Origin: an uncultured Eubacteriales bacterium | GTDB lineage: Bacteria > Bacillota > Clostridia > Oscillospirales > CAG-272 | Length of the DNA stretch: 26,011 nt | Assembly (NCBI GenBank): GCA_934365155.1 | Contig: CAKRMZ010000022.1 | Span: 1 to 26,011 of the forward strand | Direction of reading: 5' to 3' | Shown: in pieces, positions 17,142-24,873 of the stretch | Layout of the letters: each line of letters starts with the position of its first letter | Numbering within the stretch: the stretch's first letter is position 1 | Program-made: the position numbers and the translations under genes | Notes under the pieces: model-generated | The model's database searches: none | Told to the model about the DNA's origin: nothing | Seen by the model: the letters and a program-made list of their open reading frames with translations, nothing else

Positions 17142-17199
17142 CTTTTGTGTGCATTTGCATATTGGCAGATAAGATATATGAAAAAGGAGGAATATCCGG

Positions 17200-18342
17200 G
17201 TGCGGAGAATATTTACGGGGTGTGCAGCAATATTCTTGTGTATAATACTGCTTTCTTCCGGAATACCGGTGTTTGCACAGCCGTCCATGTCGCTTTCGGT
17301 TTCGGCGGAAAGCGCCATTTTGATTGAGGCGGAAAGCAAAAAAATTCTTTTTGAAAAGAATGCCCATGAAAAACGGGGAATTGCGAGCACAACCAAAATT
17401 ATGACGGCACTGGTTGCCTTAGAGAACAGTGATCTGGATGAGATTGTACAGGCCACAACGAAAACGGTTGGAGTGGAAGGCTCGTCAATATATCTACATG
17501 CAGGCGAAGAACTGTCTATGGAGGATTTGCTTTACGCGCTGCTGCTGGAAAGCGCCAATGATGCGGCGGCAACCATTGCTTATGCGGTAGCGGGTTCTGA
17601 AGATGCTTTTGCCGGCATGATGAATGATAAAGCGGCTGAACTGGGACTTTCGGATTCTTCTTTTGTCAATCCGCACGGATTGGATGCAGAGGGGCATTAT
17701 TCTACCGCATACGATCTTGCAATGATTACGGCTGCCGCCTTGCAGAATGAAAAATTTCATCAAATGGTTTCCACGTACCGAAAGGTGATTGAAAACCCAA
17801 AAGATCAGACAACCCGTTTGCTTTTAAACCATAATAAGTTGTTAAAAACGTATGAAGGCGCCATCGGTGTCAAGACCGGTTATACCAAAAGATGCGGGAG
17901 GTGTCTGGTCAGCGCTGCAGAACGGGATGGATTGCGGCTGATTGCTGTCAGCTTAAACGCTTCGGATGATTGGAATGATCATCGAAAAATGCTGGATTAC
18001 GGCTTTTCGACCTATGAGAAAGTGAATTTGCTTGCCGAAGGCGAGGTCCGCATGATGACAAACGTGGTCGGCGGAGAACGGGACAAAGCGGCTTTGACTA
18101 ATGTAAAAGCGGTTGGCGTCATGCTTCCGAAAGAGCACGGTGAGATTACGAGTATTACCGAGCTGTCTCCCTTTTATTATGCGCCGCTGAAATCCGGACA
18201 GAACGTGGGCAAAATCCGTTATTTTTGCGACGGTGAATGCATTGCCGAGGCGGAGCTTTTCAGTCTTGATACGGTAGAGAAAGCGCAGAGCCGGCATTCT
18301 TTTTGGAATTGGATTTGTAAAATATTCGGATTTGGAGCATAG
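17200..18342 (+). CDS. dacF: D-alanyl-D-alanine carboxypeptidase, DacF type
   Basis: A 380-residue secreted serine peptidase (S11) that trims the terminal D-Ala from peptidoglycan pentapeptides; the DacF type sets cross-linking of spore cortex. A signal peptide spans about residues 1-27 (cut after VFA). Catalytic motifs: STTK with Ser63 and Lys66, SAN at 118-120, and KTG at 225-227. A C-terminal beta-sandwich domain follows. The start is GTG 17200, with AAAAAGGAGG 9 nt upstream. A vegetative DacA-like role cannot be excluded, but the gerW neighbour and the forespore-like promoter favour DacF. Confidence 0.9.
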   Translation: MRRIFTGCAAIFLCIILLSSGIPVFAQPSMSLSVSAESAILIEAESKKILFEKNAHEKRGIASTTKIMTALVALENSDLDEIVQATTKTVGVEGSSIYLHAGEELSMEDLLYALLLESANDAAATIAYAVAGSEDAFAGMMNDKAAELGLSDSSFVNPHGLDAEGHYSTAYDLAMITAAALQNEKFHQMVSTYRKVIENPKDQTTRLLLNHNKLLKTYEGAIGVKTGYTKRCGRCLVSAAERDGLRLIAVSLNASDDWNDHRKMLDYGFSTYEKVNLLAEGEVRMMTNVVGGERDKAALTNVKAVGVMLPKEHGEITSITELSPFYYAPLKSGQNVGKIRYFCDGECIAEAELFSLDTVEKAQSRHSFWNWICKIFGFGA

Positions 18343-18362
18343 AGTATAAGGAAAGAACTGAT

Positions 18363-19073
18363 ATGGAAGAAGTGCGACTTCAGAAATATATTTCAAGCTG
18401 CGGGATTATGTCGCGCCGGGCTGCCGAAAAAGAAATTCAGGCAGGACATATCTTTGTTAACGGAGAACCTGCCGTATTGGGACAGAAAATAAAAGTCGGC
18501 GAAGACTCTGTAAAATATAACGGGAAGCTGATTTTGATGCAGGGACATCAAAATATTTATATTATGCTGAACAAACCGCGAGGGTATGTTACGACAATGT
18601 CGGATGAAAAAGGGCGCCCGATTGTTACGGATTTAATCCGGGGCGTTCCTTGGCGCGTGTATCCGGTCGGCAGGTTGGATATGGATTCGGAAGGGCTATT
18701 GCTGTTAACCAATGACGGTGAGTTTGCCAATCGTTTAACGCATCCGGGCCATGAGGTCAGCAAGGTATATCATGTTAAGGTTGCTTCCGAGGTCAGCGCT
18801 GAAACCTTGAAATCGCTTTCAAAACCCATGCAGATAGACGGATATGATTTGAAGCCGGTTAAGGTGGATGTTATTGTTCGGGGAAACGGGTATACCGTCC
18901 TGCGAATGGAGCTTTTTGAGGGACGAAACCGTCAGATTCGGAAGATGTGTGAGTCCTTGAACCTTAAGGTTTTGTTGTTGCGCCGTGTATCTGTCGGCGC
19001 ACTTTCGCTTGGGGATCTTCCAATCGGTCAGTGGTGTTATTTGACACCATCCCAAATTCAGATGTTAAAGTGA
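18363..19073 (+). CDS. rluB: rRNA pseudouridine synthase, RluB/RsuA family
   Basis: A 236-residue enzyme that isomerises a uridine in 23S rRNA. The N-terminal S4 RNA-binding domain covers about residues 4-60. The catalytic domain has GRLD at 103-106 with nucleophile Asp106, then SEGLLLLTNDGEFANRL. The C-terminal EGRNRQIRKM motif is present. The ATG start has AAGGAAAG upstream, 20 bp after dacF. RluB is preferred over RsuA from the overall pattern and from the frequent link to scpAB in Firmicutes. Confidence 0.9.
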   Translation: MEEVRLQKYISSCGIMSRRAAEKEIQAGHIFVNGEPAVLGQKIKVGEDSVKYNGKLILMQGHQNIYIMLNKPRGYVTTMSDEKGRPIVTDLIRGVPWRVYPVGRLDMDSEGLLLLTNDGEFANRLTHPGHEVSKVYHVKVASEVSAETLKSLSKPMQIDGYDLKPVKVDVIVRGNGYTVLRMELFEGRNRQIRKMCESLNLKVLLLRRVSVGALSLGDLPIGQWCYLTPSQIQMLK

Positions 19074-19086
19074 GGATAGAATAAAG

Positions 19087-19470
19087 ATGCTTCAGATTAA
19101 ACCCATTCAGGAAAAAGAAGAGCAAGAACGTATTTGTATATTATGCGGTGCGGAGTACGATCCGGATTTGTTGGCCTATGCCGCATACAATGACGGAGAG
19201 CTATGCGGTGTCTGCCAATTTACGATGCATAAGGATATCGGTTATTTATATTGCCTGTCTCCTGTGAAAGACAGCTATGACGAGGATGCATTGTTTATCG
19301 CCGGACGTTCGGCGCTGAACTTTATTGATTTGTGCGGAGTGCATTTTGCCGTATATCTCGGGGATGATGAGAAGCTTGCACGACGCGTCGGCTTTACAAA
19401 AAACGAAACAGAGCCGTATTACACAATGGATCTTACCGGCGTGTTTGAAGGCGGCTGCGGAGGTCATTGA
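19087..19470 (+). CDS. Small GNAT-like protein of unknown function
   Basis: A 127-residue protein. The middle, with AAYNDGELCGVCQF, resembles the central strands of a GNAT acetyltransferase, and the LARRVGFTKNE stretch resembles the typical last helix and strand of that fold. No clear acetyl-CoA P-loop can be read. It contains six cysteines and ends in GGCGGH, which could bind metal, but nothing proves this. It starts 13 bp after rluB and is the last gene of the series before a long hairpin. Assignment to GNAT is tentative. Confidence 0.6.
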   Translation: MLQIKPIQEKEEQERICILCGAEYDPDLLAYAAYNDGELCGVCQFTMHKDIGYLYCLSPVKDSYDEDALFIAGRSALNFIDLCGVHFAVYLGDDEKLARRVGFTKNETEPYYTMDLTGVFEGGCGGH

Positions 19471-19495
19471 AAGTATAAAACAGAATCGTAATTGG

Positions 19496-19550
19496 CTTTA
19501 AATAGAGGAAGTCCCCCATATACTAAATGGGGGACTTCCTCTATTTAAAG
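19496..19550. terminator. 24-bp perfect hairpin between converging genes
   Basis: Left arm 19496-19519 and right arm 19527-19550 pair without mismatch around the 7-base loop ATACTAA. The stem contains CCCCC/GGGGG and AAATAGAGG/CCTCTATTT. There is no T run after either arm; the only T-rich bases are inside the stem. It separates the GNAT-like gene (plus) from mnmE (minus) and probably terminates both. The length and symmetry also suit a dispersed repeat unit. Confidence 0.65.
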
Positions 19551-19558
19551 CAGCATGC

Positions 19559-20956
19559 TTATTTCCCAACGCAGAATTTTGAAAAAATTTCATTTACAAT
19601 ATCCTGCGAAATATCGCGGCCTTCAATTTCGCAAATTGCACCGTAAGCATTTTCAATATCCATTCCGGCAATATCCTGTGTATATCCGTTTTGCAGCGCT
19701 TTCATGGCGTTCTGTACAGAAATATGACACTTTTGAATGCTTGCATATTGGCGGGCATTGGCAACGATGGCATCTGTGTTGTAATCGATATTCCCGGTTA
19801 AAAATAAATTCTCTATGAGCTGTGTAATCTTATTTTTGTCTTCCGATCTTGTTTTTGCCGATATTTCCGCAATGTTCTGAAAGTGAGAACGAATGGTGTC
19901 CATTTGGATCCTGCGGGGAAGATCCTGCTTGTTGATCACGGCGATTTTAACTCCCGAAGCCTGATCAAGTAATGAGAGCAGGGCAATATCCTCTTCTGTC
20001 AAGGCTTCCGATGCGTCAAAGAGGGCAAAAATCAGCTCTGCTTTACTCAGCGCATTTTTGGCGCGGTCAATTCCGATTTGTTCCACTTTATCTTCGGAGG
20101 AGTGAATTCCGGCAGTGTCACTTAATTTCAGAAGCACTTTCCCCAAGGTGATATTTTGTGAGATAACATCCCGTGTGGTTCCCGGAATTTCCGTAACAAT
20201 CGCCAAGTCCTTTTCGGCCAAAAGATTCATAAAAGTGGATTTTCCGACATTTGGGCGGCCGATAATCACGGCATTTAATCCCTCATTGACAGCATGCGTG
20301 GAGTGATAAGAATCTTCAATTGTACGGAGCTCGGATAACAGTGCTGACAGACGGGATTTGATTTCTTCAACGGACAGGTCCTCAAGATCTTCATCCGGGA
20401 AATCGATGTAAGCATATGTGCTGGAGAGAATGGCCCTTAACTCCTCTGCAATTGCATTGCACCGGCGATCCAACACGCCACGGGAGGATGCGGCCGCCAA
20501 GCGAATCTGCTCATCGGTTGTTGCATCAAGCAGCATGCCGATTGCTTCTGCTTGGGTGAGACTGAGTTTTCCGTTGATGAAGGCGCGGCGGGTAAACTCA
20601 CCCGGTCCGGCTGCAAAAGCTCCGCAAAGGAAAGCGGATTCCAACACATTCTGTGTTAAAAGGATTCCGCCGTGGCATGAAATTTCAACGGTATTTTCAC
20701 CTGTAAATGAATGGGGCGAGAAAAAAACGGTTGCCATTCCGTCATCAATGACCGCGCCGTCTTTTAAAATGTCTCCCCATACGGCGTTTGCATGCGGAAG
20801 CTCGGATAAACGTTTTTTGCTTTTCGGAATGAACATTTTTTCGGCGATTGTGATCGCGTCATCCCCGGAAATGCGAATTACGGCGATTCCGCCTTTTCCG
20901 AATGCTGTGGAAATTGCCGCGACGGTTTTGTTTTGGTTCAAAGATTGATTGCTCAT
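19559..20956 (-). CDS. mnmE: tRNA modification GTPase MnmE (TrmE)
   Basis: A 465-residue GTPase that, with MnmG, puts a carboxymethylaminomethyl group on wobble U34 of certain tRNAs. The N-terminal tetrahydrofolate-binding domain covers about residues 8-125, followed by a helical domain. The inserted G domain has G1 GRPNVGKS at 233-240 and G3 DTAG. The C-terminal FCVGK (461-465) carries the family's catalytic cysteine motif CxGK. The ATG start has AGGAAAAA upstream. It stands alone here, without mnmG or the jag-spoIIIJ neighbours common in Firmicutes, unless they are elsewhere. Confidence 0.95.
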   Translation of the reverse strand: MSNQSLNQNKTVAAISTAFGKGGIAVIRISGDDAITIAEKMFIPKSKKRLSELPHANAVWGDILKDGAVIDDGMATVFFSPHSFTGENTVEISCHGGILLTQNVLESAFLCGAFAAGPGEFTRRAFINGKLSLTQAEAIGMLLDATTDEQIRLAAASSRGVLDRRCNAIAEELRAILSSTYAYIDFPDEDLEDLSVEEIKSRLSALLSELRTIEDSYHSTHAVNEGLNAVIIGRPNVGKSTFMNLLAEKDLAIVTEIPGTTRDVISQNITLGKVLLKLSDTAGIHSSEDKVEQIGIDRAKNALSKAELIFALFDASEALTEEDIALLSLLDQASGVKIAVINKQDLPRRIQMDTIRSHFQNIAEISAKTRSEDKNKITQLIENLFLTGNIDYNTDAIVANARQYASIQKCHISVQNAMKALQNGYTQDIAGMDIENAYGAICEIEGRDISQDIVNEIFSKFCVGK

Positions 20957-20992
20957 AGATTTTTCCTATTATTATTTGTTTGATAATTTTTC

Positions 20993-21001
20993 ATTATGGC
21001 A
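20993..21001 (-). promoter_or_regulatory. Extended -10 element of mnmE
   Basis: On the minus strand TGC is followed by CATAAT (20998-20993), giving a leader of about 30 nt. No good -35 box is seen at 17 bp. It abuts the GCATA element of the divergent DUF4830 promoter, so the two could interfere. Confidence 0.4.
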
Positions 21002-21026
21002 TAAAACTGCAGCGCATCCCATATAT
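20999..21026 (+). promoter_or_regulatory. Possible forespore sigma-like promoter of the DUF4830 gene
   Basis: GCATA (20999-21003), 16 bp spacer, CATATAT (21020-21026), the same layout as before dacF. The start codon of the DUF4830 gene is 40 bp downstream. Confidence 0.35.
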
Positions 21027-21066
21027 ATTTATTAAAAAAGAGTATCATTTGAAGGAGATTTTATCA

Positions 21067-21534
21067 ATGTTTGTTTATTCGCTTAAGGCTTCTACACTTA
21101 AATTGGTTGCAATTTTATGTGTTGCCGTGCTGACATTGATTACACTGCTTGCTTTAATTCCGACATACGAGCCGGCGTCGGTAGGTGAAACAAAGATTAA
21201 TTATTCCAAAATTAAATCCAATGACGAGCGAATTGCATTTATTTCACAGTTTGGCTGGCAAGTGGAGACGGTAGCCAAAGAGGAGGCAGAGGTAACAATA
21301 CCGAAGGATTTTGACAAGGTGTTTTCCGGATACAATACCATTCAGAAAAATCAGGGCTTGAATCTTGAAAAATACAGAAACAAAACCGTGACACGCTATA
21401 CTTATGTGATTACGAATTATCCGGACTACGACGGTACGGTATATTTCAATATGTTGGTTTATAAGGACCGAGTGATCGGCGGGGATGTATGCTCTGCGGC
21501 GCTGGACGGATTTATTCACGGTTTTGCAAAATAA
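21067..21534 (+). CDS. DUF4830 domain-containing protein, membrane-anchored
   Basis: A 155-residue protein of unknown function. One hydrophobic N-terminal segment (about residues 11-31) is a signal anchor, and the rest would be outside the membrane. The DUF4830 pattern is clear: RIAFISQFGWQV, then IPKDFDKVFSGYN, a tyrosine-rich TRYTYVITNYP, and the C-terminal GGDVCSAALDGFIHGF. ATG 21067 has GAAGGAGA upstream; a longer frame from 20980 would span the promoter. Its stop is 5 bp from the stop of the converging ABC-F gene, and its terminator lies inside that gene. The forespore-like promoter hints at a sporulation role, which is inference. Confidence 0.82.
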   Translation: MFVYSLKASTLKLVAILCVAVLTLITLLALIPTYEPASVGETKINYSKIKSNDERIAFISQFGWQVETVAKEEAEVTIPKDFDKVFSGYNTIQKNQGLNLEKYRNKTVTRYTYVITNYPDYDGTVYFNMLVYKDRVIGGDVCSAALDGFIHGFAK

Positions 21535-21539
21535 AAGCT

Positions 21540-23432
21540 TTAATTTTCATCAAATACAATTTCATAAAGGGTCAGCAGCCTTTCCTCAAGGCTGCTTTTT
21601 TCTTTTTCAAGTTCGGAAAGAATTTGATAGTCTGTTGCGTGTTTTTCGCATTCGTGATTCAGCTCTTCCAAACGGGCTTCTATTGCGGAAATTTCCTTTT
21701 CGGCATTCTTTTTCTGATTGATTTTTTTTCGGTTTTCGGCATTTGCTCGTTTGGCATCTAAATAACTTTGTTTTGCAGCACTGCTTTCTGGCGGCGCAGC
21801 TTTTTCGGTACTGCTGTCAATCAGACGAAGCAACGAACGGTAAGTTTGATATTCCTCAAAATTGCCGTTGTAAACAAAAAAAGAATGATTGCTCAAATCA
21901 ATGATACGGGTAGAAAGCTTATTGATAAAATAACGGTCGTGAGATACGGCGATGATTGTGCCGTCAAATTCCGTCAGCGCTTGCTCCAAAACTTCTCTAG
22001 ATTGGATATCCAGATGATTGGTGGGTTCGTCCAGAATCAATACGTTGGCACCGTTTGAAATCAGCTTGGCAAGGGTCAGGCGAGCCTTTTCGCCGCCGGA
22101 AAGAACAGAAACGCATTTTTGAACATCGTCTCCGGTAAATAAAAACGATGCTAACAGGTTTCGAACCTGCGTTTGCGTCATGTCGGGGTTCGCATTCCAA
22201 AGCTCCGAGAGAACGGTGTTGGATTCGGACAGCTCTTGATTCTCCTGATCATAATAGGCGATCTTTGTGTTGTGCCCGAATTCAAACGAACCACGATCTG
22301 CCGACAATTTTCCGGATATGATTTTAATTAGAGTCGATTTTCCGCATCCGTTCGGGCCGCAAATGAAAAGACGGTCGTTCCTTTGGACTAAAAAGGAAAT
22401 GTTTTCAAAAAGCTTTTGTTGCCCGAAGGATTTACAAAGTCCTTGGACGAGCAGCACCTCATTGGCGCTGGCGGTGGCTGATTTTTTAAAATGAAAATGG
22501 ATCGAGGCCGGATCAGCAAGAGGCTTTTGAAGTTTTGGCATCCGGGCGAGCATTTTTTCGCGGCTTTCGGCGGCAATGATGTTTCTTTCGCGATTCCACC
22601 GCCTTTGCTGTTCAATGTAAGCCTCAATACGATGAATTTCTTTTTGCTGACTTTGATATTGATGTTCATAGATTTTGCGATCCCGCTCTTTTGCGAGCAC
22701 ATAATCGGAATAGTTTCCTTGATATATTTTGCCGTTGCCGTGCTCAATTTGTAGTATTTTATTTACTGAAACATCTAAAAAATAGCGGTCGTGCGATACA
22801 ATTAATACGGTTCCGCGATAGGTGCGAAGGTATTGCTCCAACCAACAAACCGCATCGGTATCCAAATGGTTAGTCGGCTCGTCAAGGATAAGAATATCCG
22901 GCGATTTTAAAATCAGCTTTATCAGGGAAAGCTGTGTTTTTTGCCCTCCGGAAAGCGAGGAAATCGGCATTTGCCACATAGCTTCGTGAAATCCGAACTT
23001 TTTGAGCAGTGTCATACATCGGTTTTTATACTCGCGTCCGCCTTTTTGAGCAAATTCCTCATTGAGACGGTTTAGAGAGTTGAGCAACGTGGGATCTTCT
23101 GTGTTGGACAATGCAGATTGAAGTTGCTCTAACTTTTTTCCCAAGGCTTTCAGATCGGCAAATGCATCGAGCATTTCGTTCAGGACGTTTTGATTGCTTT
23201 CAAGCTCGCTGTTTTGTCGGAAGTACCCGATGCTTTTGCTTTTTGATATATATATATTTCCTTCTGTCGGAGACAACTCTCCGGTCAGTACGCGCAAAAG
23301 CGTTGTTTTTCCTGCACCGTTTACGCCGACGATTCCCAAGCGGTCGCCGTCGTTGAGAGCAAAGGATATTTTATTTAAAACAGTTTCAACGCCGAAAGCG
23401 ACAGAAACAGAATTGCTGCTGATACTAATCAT
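21540..23432 (-). CDS. ABC-F family ATPase (YdiF/Uup-like), ribosome-associated type
   Basis: A 630-residue protein with two ABC domains and no membrane segments. First domain: Walker A GVNGAGKTT at about 36-44, LSGGQ at 160-164 and LDEPTNHLD. A charged helical linker (about 235-305) fits the P-site tRNA interaction motif. Second domain: Walker A GPNGCGKS at 359-366, LSGGE and LDEPTNHLD. A Lys/Glu-rich coiled coil (about 555-625) ends the protein, as in YdiF and Uup. ABC-F proteins act on ribosomes, easing stalled translation; some give antibiotic resistance, but this form looks like a housekeeping one. The ATG start at 23432 has only GGGGTCAGG close upstream, a weak site. Confidence 0.9.
   Translation of the reverse strand: MISISSNSVSVAFGVETVLNKISFALNDGDRLGIVGVNGAGKTTLLRVLTGELSPTEGNIYISKSKSIGYFRQNSELESNQNVLNEMLDAFADLKALGKKLEQLQSALSNTEDPTLLNSLNRLNEEFAQKGGREYKNRCMTLLKKFGFHEAMWQMPISSLSGGQKTQLSLIKLILKSPDILILDEPTNHLDTDAVCWLEQYLRTYRGTVLIVSHDRYFLDVSVNKILQIEHGNGKIYQGNYSDYVLAKERDRKIYEHQYQSQQKEIHRIEAYIEQQRRWNRERNIIAAESREKMLARMPKLQKPLADPASIHFHFKKSATASANEVLLVQGLCKSFGQQKLFENISFLVQRNDRLFICGPNGCGKSTLIKIISGKLSADRGSFEFGHNTKIAYYDQENQELSESNTVLSELWNANPDMTQTQVRNLLASFLFTGDDVQKCVSVLSGGEKARLTLAKLISNGANVLILDEPTNHLDIQSREVLEQALTEFDGTIIAVSHDRYFINKLSTRIIDLSNHSFFVYNGNFEEYQTYRSLLRLIDSSTEKAAPPESSAAKQSYLDAKRANAENRKKINQKKNAEKEISAIEARLEELNHECEKHATDYQILSELEKEKSSLEERLLTLYEIVFDEN
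21574..21607 (+). terminator. Intrinsic terminator of the DUF4830 gene, inside the ABC-F coding region
   Basis: AGCAGCCTT (21574-21582) pairs perfectly with AAGGCTGCT (21588-21596) around TCCTC, followed by a T run to 21607. It is 40 bp past the DUF4830 stop and is encoded within codons of the converging ABC-F gene, where it specifies part of the C-terminal coiled coil. Confidence 0.85.
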
Positions 23433-23486
23433 GCCTGACCCCGTGAATTGATATAAGTTGTATAATATATATGGTATATAATAAAG

Positions 23487-23515
23487 AAACAGAGCAGTCT
23501 GCTGATGCTCTGTTT
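23487..23515 (-). terminator. Hairpin at the end of the DUF4234 gene
   Basis: AAACAGAGCA (23487-23496) pairs with TGCTCTGTTT (23506-23515), a 10-bp stem with a 9-base loop that overlaps the stop codon of the minus-strand gene. The following minus-strand sequence CTTTATTATA is only moderately T-rich, so termination may be weak. Confidence 0.5.
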
Positions 23516-23882
23516 AATTTGTTGAAGCAGTTAGAAGACGATTTATATTATTCTGAAAAATCCCCATGGCGACGAATCCGAGAAAGAAAAAGCAAAGTAG
23601 TATATACAGCAGACTGTAATCGGATTGATATGCTCCGCCGCTTTTTTTGTAATTGATGGCATACAGCGCTTTGGAGTATTGATAAAACCATATTAGCTTA
23701 TAAAAACCAAAGCTGAAAATGCAGAGCAAAACCTCGACCATTGGACTTTGCGATGTATCATTTTGCTGATCGGATAGGAATTTTGTGGTTTTTGCAATCC
23801 AAATCAGATCATATATTCCCAATGTGCATACAGACAGAAGGGCAACTAAAATCGGAGATTTTCTGATCTTATTTTGATTCAC
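23514..23882 (-). CDS. DUF4234 domain-containing membrane protein
   Basis: A 122-residue protein with about three to four hydrophobic segments (near residues 10-29, 48-68 and 90-108). The repeated pattern TLGIYDLIWI and FGFYKLIWFY is typical of DUF4234. Function unknown. It starts with GTG at 23882, overlapping the stop of the zinc-ribbon gene by GTGA, with AGAGGAG upstream. The pair is thus translationally coupled and probably acts together at the membrane. Confidence 0.8.
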   Translation of the reverse strand: MNQNKIRKSPILVALLSVCTLGIYDLIWIAKTTKFLSDQQNDTSQSPMVEVLLCIFSFGFYKLIWFYQYSKALYAINYKKSGGAYQSDYSLLYILLCFFFLGFVAMGIFQNNINRLLTASTN

Positions 23883-24274
23883 TCGTTTTTCTCCTCTTCC
23901 GCCTCATCCGAGAATTGTTTTGCTCCGCACATCGGACAGTACAGCGCGCGTCGATCAAACTGTGCTCCGCATGATTTGCATATCTGATTGTCATTTTTCT
24001 GCAATTCGGAACTCTGTTTTTCAAGCAGGATAATTTTTTGATAAAGGGTTTCGGCAAGCTGACAGTTTACGGCAATTTCTTCTTCAAGGTCAATTTGCTC
24101 TCGGCGTGACTGAAACGTGAGTTTGCCGATGTTGCGAAATACTTTAGAGAGCTTCGCTTTTTCAGCTTGAAGATCCAGTTTGTTTTTTGCGGAGGCCGCA
24201 ATTTTTAGGGTCTTTCTGATTGTATATTCCTTTGCTTCTTGAAAGCTTTTTGAGATATCGTCCCGAAAATCCAT
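23879..24274 (-). CDS. Zinc-ribbon protein with a helical N-terminal region
   Basis: A 131-residue protein of unknown function. The N-terminal ~90 residues are charged and probably a long helix or coiled coil. A zinc ribbon follows, with CKSC and CPMC spaced 13 residues apart, and then an acidic tail. Similar small clostridial proteins are often annotated as zinc ribbon or zinc-ribbon-containing phage-shock-like proteins; I do not assign a function. ATG 24274 has AAGGATG upstream and lies about 30 nt after a strong promoter. A longer frame from 24349 would begin upstream of that promoter. It overlaps the DUF4234 start by 4 bp. Confidence 0.78.
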   Translation of the reverse strand: MDFRDDISKSFQEAKEYTIRKTLKIAASAKNKLDLQAEKAKLSKVFRNIGKLTFQSRREQIDLEEEIAVNCQLAETLYQKIILLEKQSSELQKNDNQICKSCGAQFDRRALYCPMCGAKQFSDEAEEEKNE

Positions 24275-24310
24275 GATAACATCCTTCTTCCTAATGCTTT
24301 TGATGAGAAT

Positions 24311-24339
24311 ATTGTACCCTTTTTTGTAAATTTTGTCAA
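24311..24339 (-). promoter_or_regulatory. Strong sigma-A-type promoter of the zinc-ribbon/DUF4234 pair
   Basis: On the minus strand TTGACA (24339-24334), exactly 17 bp, TACAAT (24316-24311). The transcript would start near 24304. This supports the ATG at 24274 as the first codon. Confidence 0.75.
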
Positions 24340-24369
24340 ATGAAATCATACGATGACGATGTGTTTCAG

Positions 24370-24395
24370 AAAAATATCAGCATGCTCATATTTTT
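24370..24395. promoter_or_regulatory. 26-bp near-perfect palindrome between divergent genes
   Basis: Arms AAAAATAT and ATATTTTT flank the core AGCATGCT; only the two C residues between arm and core break the symmetry. It lies between the zinc-ribbon promoter and spoVAC, suggesting a dimeric regulator site. It could also form a hairpin with a T-rich 3' side. Confidence 0.4.
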
Positions 24396-24449
24396 TTAAA
24401 AAAGGGAAAAAATATGTCTGACATTATTTGAAAATAAGGAGTGATATAG

Positions 24450-24842
24450 ATGGACCTATCTAAGGAATTTTATCCGAAGTACAGTGACGCGCGTGCGGGA
24501 AAATCTCCGCTGCTTCGGGATTGCTTGATGGCATTTTTGGTGGGAGGCGCTATTTGCGCAATTGCACAGGGACTTTATAATTTATATCTTTGTTTTGACA
24601 TTTCGGAAGAAGTTGTCAAAATGTTAGTGCCGGTATCATTGATTTTTTTAACGGGATTTTTTACCGGAATCGGATGGTTTGATTTGCTGGCGAAGCGTGC
24701 GGGAGCAGGAACGTTGGTTCCGATTACCGGGTTTGCCAATGCGGTGGTGGCACCGGCTATTGATAATAAAGCCGATGAGAGTGATATAATAGGACTCAGT
24801 CAGAAAGCCTTTAAGCATTTAGACGCGAGTATGATGATTTAG
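24450..24842 (+). CDS. spoVAC: Stage V sporulation protein AC, truncated and fused to foreign sequence
   Basis: A 130-residue frame whose first ~104 residues are a clear SpoVAC: KSPLLRDCLMAFLVGGAICAIAQ with membrane segment 1 (about 24-46), a second segment (58-78), and GAGTLVPITGFANAVVAPAI. SpoVAC is an inner-membrane part of the SpoVA channel that moves dipicolinic acid into and out of the spore. Normal proteins run to about 150 residues with more membrane segments. Here, after Ile104, the expected continuation is replaced by about 26 hydrophilic residues ending DASMMI, with no similarity I recognise to the family. No spoVAD follows. The ATG start has AAGGAG upstream. The product is probably non-functional. 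Confidence 0.85.
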   Translation: MDLSKEFYPKYSDARAGKSPLLRDCLMAFLVGGAICAIAQGLYNLYLCFDISEEVVKMLVPVSLIFLTGFFTGIGWFDLLAKRAGAGTLVPITGFANAVVAPAIDNKADESDIIGLSQKAFKHLDASMMI

Positions 24843-24873
24843 TCCAAACAATTACATTTAGAAAGGAGTTTGT

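Noticed and set aside
20418..20948. 176-codon plus-strand frame opposite mnmE
   Set aside because: It is a shadow of the mnmE frame; mnmE has intact domains and start signals, while this frame has no recognisable features.
23471..23656. 61-codon plus-strand frame beyond the ABC-F gene start
   Set aside because: It runs antisense through the end of the DUF4234 gene and its terminator hairpin, and has no ribosome site.
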